15,039 bases of DNA from Actinomycetota bacterium (GTDB taxonomy: Bacteria > Actinomycetota > Thermoleophilia > Solirubrobacterales > Thermoleophilaceae). Below, one piece after another: positions 12,512 to 15,039 of this stretch; the stretch's first letter is position 1; each line of letters begins with the position of its first letter. The stretch covers positions 513 through 15,551 of the forward strand of contig VAWV01000058.1 in the NCBI GenBank assembly GCA_005883295.1, read 5' to 3'. Both the position numbers and the translations under genes were made by a program. The notes below the pieces were generated by a model, which searched no databases, was not told the DNA's origin, and saw nothing but the letters and a program-made list of their open reading frames with translations.

Positions 12512-14248
12512 ATGGCATTGCTGGTCGTCTTCGCGTTCATCGCAGGCGCGGGAACGGCCCTTTCTCCCTGTGTGCTGCCGGTGCTCCCGATCGCGCTCTC
12601 CGCCGGCGTGGGCGGCGGGCGGCGGCGGCCGCTCGGGGTGGTCACCGGGTTGGCGCTCTCGTTCACGTTCGCCACGGTCGCGCTCGTCTACCTCATCGAT
12701 GCGCTGGGACTGCCCGGAGGGCTCGTGAGGACGCTCGCGATCGTCACCCTCATCGCGTTCGGGCTCGCGCTCGCCGTGCCGCCCGTCGCGGCGCTGGTTG
12801 AGGCTCGCCTCAGCCGTCTCTCCGCGGGTACGGGTCCCGCGCGCGGAGGCGACGGCTTCGGCTCGGGGATGCTGCTCGGGATCAGCCTCGGGCTCGTCTA
12901 CGCGCCGTGCGCCGGACCGATCCTCGCCGGCGTCATCACCGTGTCGGCCTCGCAGTCCTTCACAGCGGGGCGGCTGGCCACGGCCCTGGCCTACGGCGTG
13001 GGCTCCGCCGCCACGCTGTTCGTCCTCATGGGCGCTGGGAGGCGCCTGACCAGGCGGCTGGCCGTACGCAGCGGCCGCTTCCAGCAGGCGCTTGGAGGGG
13101 TGATGGTCGTCGTGGCAGTCCTTATGTTGTTCGACCTCGACACCCGCTTCGAGACGGCGATCGCAAAGGACCTGCCGGCCTTCCTGGTCAATCCGACGAA
13201 GGACATCGAGAACGGCCACACAGTGCGGCGGCAGCTGGCGCGCATACGCGGCGGCCGCGCCGCGAGGTCAGGCGGGGCGCGCGAGGCCGCCGCCGGCTCG
13301 CGACTTCCGGTCCTCGGGACCGCCCCCGAGATCACCGGCACGGAGCGCTGGTGGAACACGCCCGGCGACCGTCCCCTCACCCTCGCCGGGCTGAGGCGGC
13401 AGCACCGTGTGGTGCTGATCGACTTCTGGACCTACACCTGCATCAACTGCATCCGCACACTGCCCCACGTGACCGCCTGGGATGCCCGCTACCGGCAGGC
13501 CGGCCTGACGATCATCGGGGTCCACACGCCGGAGTTCCCGTTCGAGCGGAGCGCGCCGAACGTGGCGGCCGCGATCAGTCAGAATGGGATCCGCTACCCG
13601 GTTGCCCAGGACAACGCCTACGCCACCTGGACCGCGTACCAGAACCAGTACTGGCCGGCGGATTACCTGATCGACACACGCGGCCGGGTCCGCTACGCGA
13701 GCTTCGGCGAGGGCGACTACGGCGTAACCGAGAAGGCGATCCGCTCCCTGCTGGCCGAGGCCGGAGCCACCCGCCTCGGCGCGATGACGCACGCGCACGC
13801 GCAGGTGCCGACGGCGGGGGTCACGACACCGGAGACGTATCTCGGCGCGGCACGGGCGCAGGGATTCGACCGGCCGGTCAGCGCCGGCGCGCACGACTAC
13901 GGGCTCTCCACTCCCCACCTGCCGCGCGACGGGCTCGCCTACCGGGGCCGCTGGACCATCTCCGGCGAGACCGCCAGGGCCGGTCCGGGCGCCAGGGTCT
14001 ACCTGCACTTCCAGGCGCGGCGCGTGTTCCTCGTCCTCGGGTCACCGGGTCAGCCGCGCACCGTGCGCGTCCTCCTCGACGGGCGGCCGGTCGCCGCCGG
14101 CCCTGCCGGCGCGGACGTCCGGCGCGGCACCGCCCGGGTCGAGGCCCAGCGCCTCTACCGCCTGATCGACCTCCCGCGCGTGGAGAACCACGTGCTCACC
14201 CTCGAGCTCCAGCCCGGAATCGAGGGGTACGCGTTCACGTTCGGCTAG
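12512..14248 (+). CDS. DipZ-like CcdA membrane domain fused to extracytoplasmic thioredoxin domain
   Basis: A 578-residue thiol-transfer protein. Residues 1-210 are a CcdA/DsbD-type domain of about six membrane helices with the paired cysteines C20 (SPCVLP) and C133 (YAPCAGP). They carry electrons from cytoplasmic thioredoxin across the membrane. Residues 265-420 are a TlpA/AhpC-like thioredoxin fold with active site WTYTCINCIRTLP (C310, C313), VHTPEFPFE and the cis-Pro loop WPADYLID (382-389). From about 436, TPETYLG opens the beta-rich C-terminal domain typical of mycobacterial DipZ proteins. It should reduce disulfides outside the membrane, for cytochrome c maturation or envelope protein repair. 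The ATG at 12512 lies 30 bases after the previous stop; I see no strong ribosome site. No cytochrome c genes are in the window, so cytochrome maturation is only one possibility. Confidence 0.92.
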   Translation: MALLVVFAFIAGAGTALSPCVLPVLPIALSAGVGGGRRRPLGVVTGLALSFTFATVALVYLIDALGLPGGLVRTLAIVTLIAFGLALAVPPVAALVEARLSRLSAGTGPARGGDGFGSGMLLGISLGLVYAPCAGPILAGVITVSASQSFTAGRLATALAYGVGSAATLFVLMGAGRRLTRRLAVRSGRFQQALGGVMVVVAVLMLFDLDTRFETAIAKDLPAFLVNPTKDIENGHTVRRQLARIRGGRAARSGGAREAAAGSRLPVLGTAPEITGTERWWNTPGDRPLTLAGLRRQHRVVLIDFWTYTCINCIRTLPHVTAWDARYRQAGLTIIGVHTPEFPFERSAPNVAAAISQNGIRYPVAQDNAYATWTAYQNQYWPADYLIDTRGRVRYASFGEGDYGVTEKAIRSLLAEAGATRLGAMTHAHAQVPTAGVTTPETYLGAARAQGFDRPVSAGAHDYGLSTPHLPRDGLAYRGRWTISGETARAGPGARVYLHFQARRVFLVLGSPGQPRTVRVLLDGRPVAAGPAGADVRRGTARVEAQRLYRLIDLPRVENHVLTLELQPGIEGYAFTFG

Positions 14249-14259
14249 CTTCTACGGCC

Positions 14260-14688
14260 GTGAGCGAAGAGGTGAGCGAACCGATCCACGGCGACGGCTA
14301 CGCCGTGGCCAACATCGACACGCTGGGCGACCGCTACGGGTTCCGCAAGATCAGGCGGAACCTGGACGTGACGGCGTTCGGGATCAACGCGATCTGCCTG
14401 CCGCCCGGCTACGAGACCGGCCGCCACTTCCACGACGAGCAGGAGGAGACGTACTTCGTCCACCGCGGCCGCGTGGAGATCGAGTTCGGCGACGGCTCAC
14501 GGCACGTCCTGGGGCCGGGTGGGGTGGCCCGCGTGGACGCGGCCACCGTCAGGAAGATCCGCAACCTGTCGCCCGACGAGGACGCGATCTACGTGATCGC
14601 CGGCGGCAAGGACGGGTACGTCGGGCGCGACGGCCGGCTCCCCGAAGGAGAGACAAGCCGCTTCGGCCCGGCGGGACCCGGGGCCTGA
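14260..14688 (+). CDS. Small cupin-domain protein
   Basis: A 142-residue single cupin. Motif 1 is intact: GYETGRHFHDEQEETYFVHRG (50-70), with metal ligands H56, H58 and E62 or E63. Motif 2 reads GPGGVARVDAATVRKIRN (85-102), and the usual third His ligand is replaced by Arg98, so metal binding, if any, uses three ligands or another residue. Cupins of this size act as isomerases, dioxygenases or small-ligand sensors; the substrate cannot be told. The start is GTG 14260, 11 bases after the DipZ-like stop; GTG 14272 is an alternative, and neither has a clear ribosome site. Close spacing suggests cotranscription with the thiol-transfer gene. Confidence 0.85.
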   Translation: MSEEVSEPIHGDGYAVANIDTLGDRYGFRKIRRNLDVTAFGINAICLPPGYETGRHFHDEQEETYFVHRGRVEIEFGDGSRHVLGPGGVARVDAATVRKIRNLSPDEDAIYVIAGGKDGYVGRDGRLPEGETSRFGPAGPGA

Positions 14689-14879
14689 GGAGGGCGGGAC
14701 GCGGCGGCCTACCAGTCGCCGTCTGTTGTCTCTGGGTCTCCGCCCAATTCCACTGCCACTGCCATCACAACGTCGTCTACCACCATAACGTTTGGGCAAA
14801 CCCGATGTTGCGGTTTGAGCAACGGATGTCTCATGCGTAGCTTCGCCGTAGGGGCGGACGGTCCTCTCTTAACCCGGCG
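14689..14879. other. Convergent intergenic region with short repeats
   Basis: This 191-bp gap between convergent genes is visibly lower in GC than its surroundings and has no plausible gene. It contains the two GTTTGRGCAA elements described separately. A 6-bp stem, TTCGCC (14842-14847) with GGCGGA (14853-14858, one G-T pair), is followed by the pyrimidine run TCCTCTCTT on the plus strand. That could be a weak terminator for the cupin gene, though it lies about 150 bases downstream. Confidence 0.4.
14790..14823. repeat. Paired GTTTGRGCAA elements with inverted arms
   Basis: GTTTG-GG-CAAAC (14790-14801) is an inverted repeat. A related copy of its core, GTTTGAGCAA, lies at 14813-14822, 23 bases (about two helical turns) on. 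The second copy overlaps a hairpin GTTGC-N7-GCAAC (14807-14823). The spacing suits two protein dimers on one DNA face, or an RNA element downstream of the cupin or prolyl-tRNA synthetase gene. Function unknown. Confidence 0.45.
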
Positions 14880-15038
14880 CTAATACGCCTGCGCCCAGTA
14901 GGCGCGCTCCGCCGCCGGCCGCCCACACACGAGGCACGAGCCGTCCGTTCGCTCGCGCCTGATCGGCAGGCAGCGAATGGTGGCCTTGGTCTCCTCCTTG
15001 ACCCGTGCCTCGCAGGCCTCGTCGCCGCACCAGCCGGC
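14880..15038 (-). CDS. proS: Prolyl-tRNA synthetase, archaeal/eukaryotic type (C-terminal fragment)
   Basis: The minus strand is open from the window edge to TAG at 14880-14882, encoding 52 residues. They contain WCGDEACEARVKEETKATIRC, then CLVCGRPAAERAYWAQAY. This matches the end of archaeal/eukaryotic-type prolyl-tRNA synthetases: a small zinc-binding domain with cysteines at fragment positions 4, 9, 35 and 38, the K-x-x-T-x-A-T-I-R-C strand, and the conserved terminal aromatic A-Y. The enzyme charges tRNA-Pro with proline in the cytoplasm. Some bacteria, including several actinobacterial lineages, carry this type instead of the bacterial one. The catalytic domain lies outside the window. 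The gene converges on the cupin gene across a 191-bp gap. Confidence 0.85.
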   Translation of the reverse strand, partial: AGWCGDEACEARVKEETKATIRCLPIRRERTDGSCLVCGRPAAERAYWAQAY

Positions 15039-15039
15039 T

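Noticed and set aside
11738..13219. 493-codon open frame on the minus strand
   Set aside because: It runs antisense across the ATPase, the small protein and the start of the DipZ-like gene, with a low-complexity, highly charged translation and no motifs.
12907..14259. Long upstream extension of the cupin frame
   Set aside because: It overlaps the DipZ-like gene in another frame and is Arg/Pro-rich without domains; the cupin itself begins near 14260.

Overview
The window is GC-rich, densely coded bacterial chromosome. The protein families point to an actinobacterium, most likely of the Thermoleophilia (Solirubrobacterales/Gaiellales-like). The clues are a DrrA/DrrB-type fused exporter, a DUF2630 protein, a UBP-finger/FAD-oxidoreductase pair, a DipZ-type CcdA-thioredoxin fusion, an archaeal-type prolyl-tRNA synthetase end, and a secreted beta-propeller ending in a collagen-like stretch and a small two-cysteine domain. 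The taxonomic placement is inference. I see no rRNA, tRNA, insertion sequence, prophage or CRISPR array.

Layout. 2-481 (+) is the C-terminal end of a CPA1 Na+/H+ antiporter. 487-2170 (-) is a tight three-gene operon, YceI - NAD(P)H:FMN reductase - YceI. It diverges from a MarR regulator (2270-2761, +), which is followed directly by a fused ABC drug exporter (2765-4582, +). The 99-bp divergent gap holds a perfect 14-bp palindrome lying on the -35 box of a near-consensus promoter, whose predicted start falls at the MarR ATG, suggesting a leaderless, autoregulated gene. 4592-8024 (-) is a second operon: LtrA-like membrane protein, DUF2630 protein, UBP-type zinc finger, and a cyclic-nucleotide-binding/glutaredoxin-like/thioredoxin-reductase-like fusion. 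The last two genes share an ATGA overlap.

8145-14688 (+) carries a secreted seven-repeat FG-GAP protein, a Ppx/GppA-HD phosphatase, an RsbW-like ATPase, an unrecognised small protein, a DipZ-like CcdA/thioredoxin fusion and a small cupin protein. The window ends with the C-terminus of a prolyl-tRNA synthetase on the minus strand (14880-15038).

Functional reading. The left half is dominated by envelope and redox stress functions: antiporter, polyisoprenoid-binding YceI proteins, flavin reductase, MarR-controlled exporter, and an FAD oxidoreductase with a possible nucleotide sensor. The right half mixes a surface protein, alarmone/polyphosphate metabolism, anti-sigma-type signalling and extracytoplasmic thiol chemistry. 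The items I would look at first are the oxidoreductase fusion that lacks recognisable CxxC centres and its coupled UBP finger, the MarR promoter/operator, the two hairpins inside the LtrA operon, and the propeller-collagen-cysteine surface protein.
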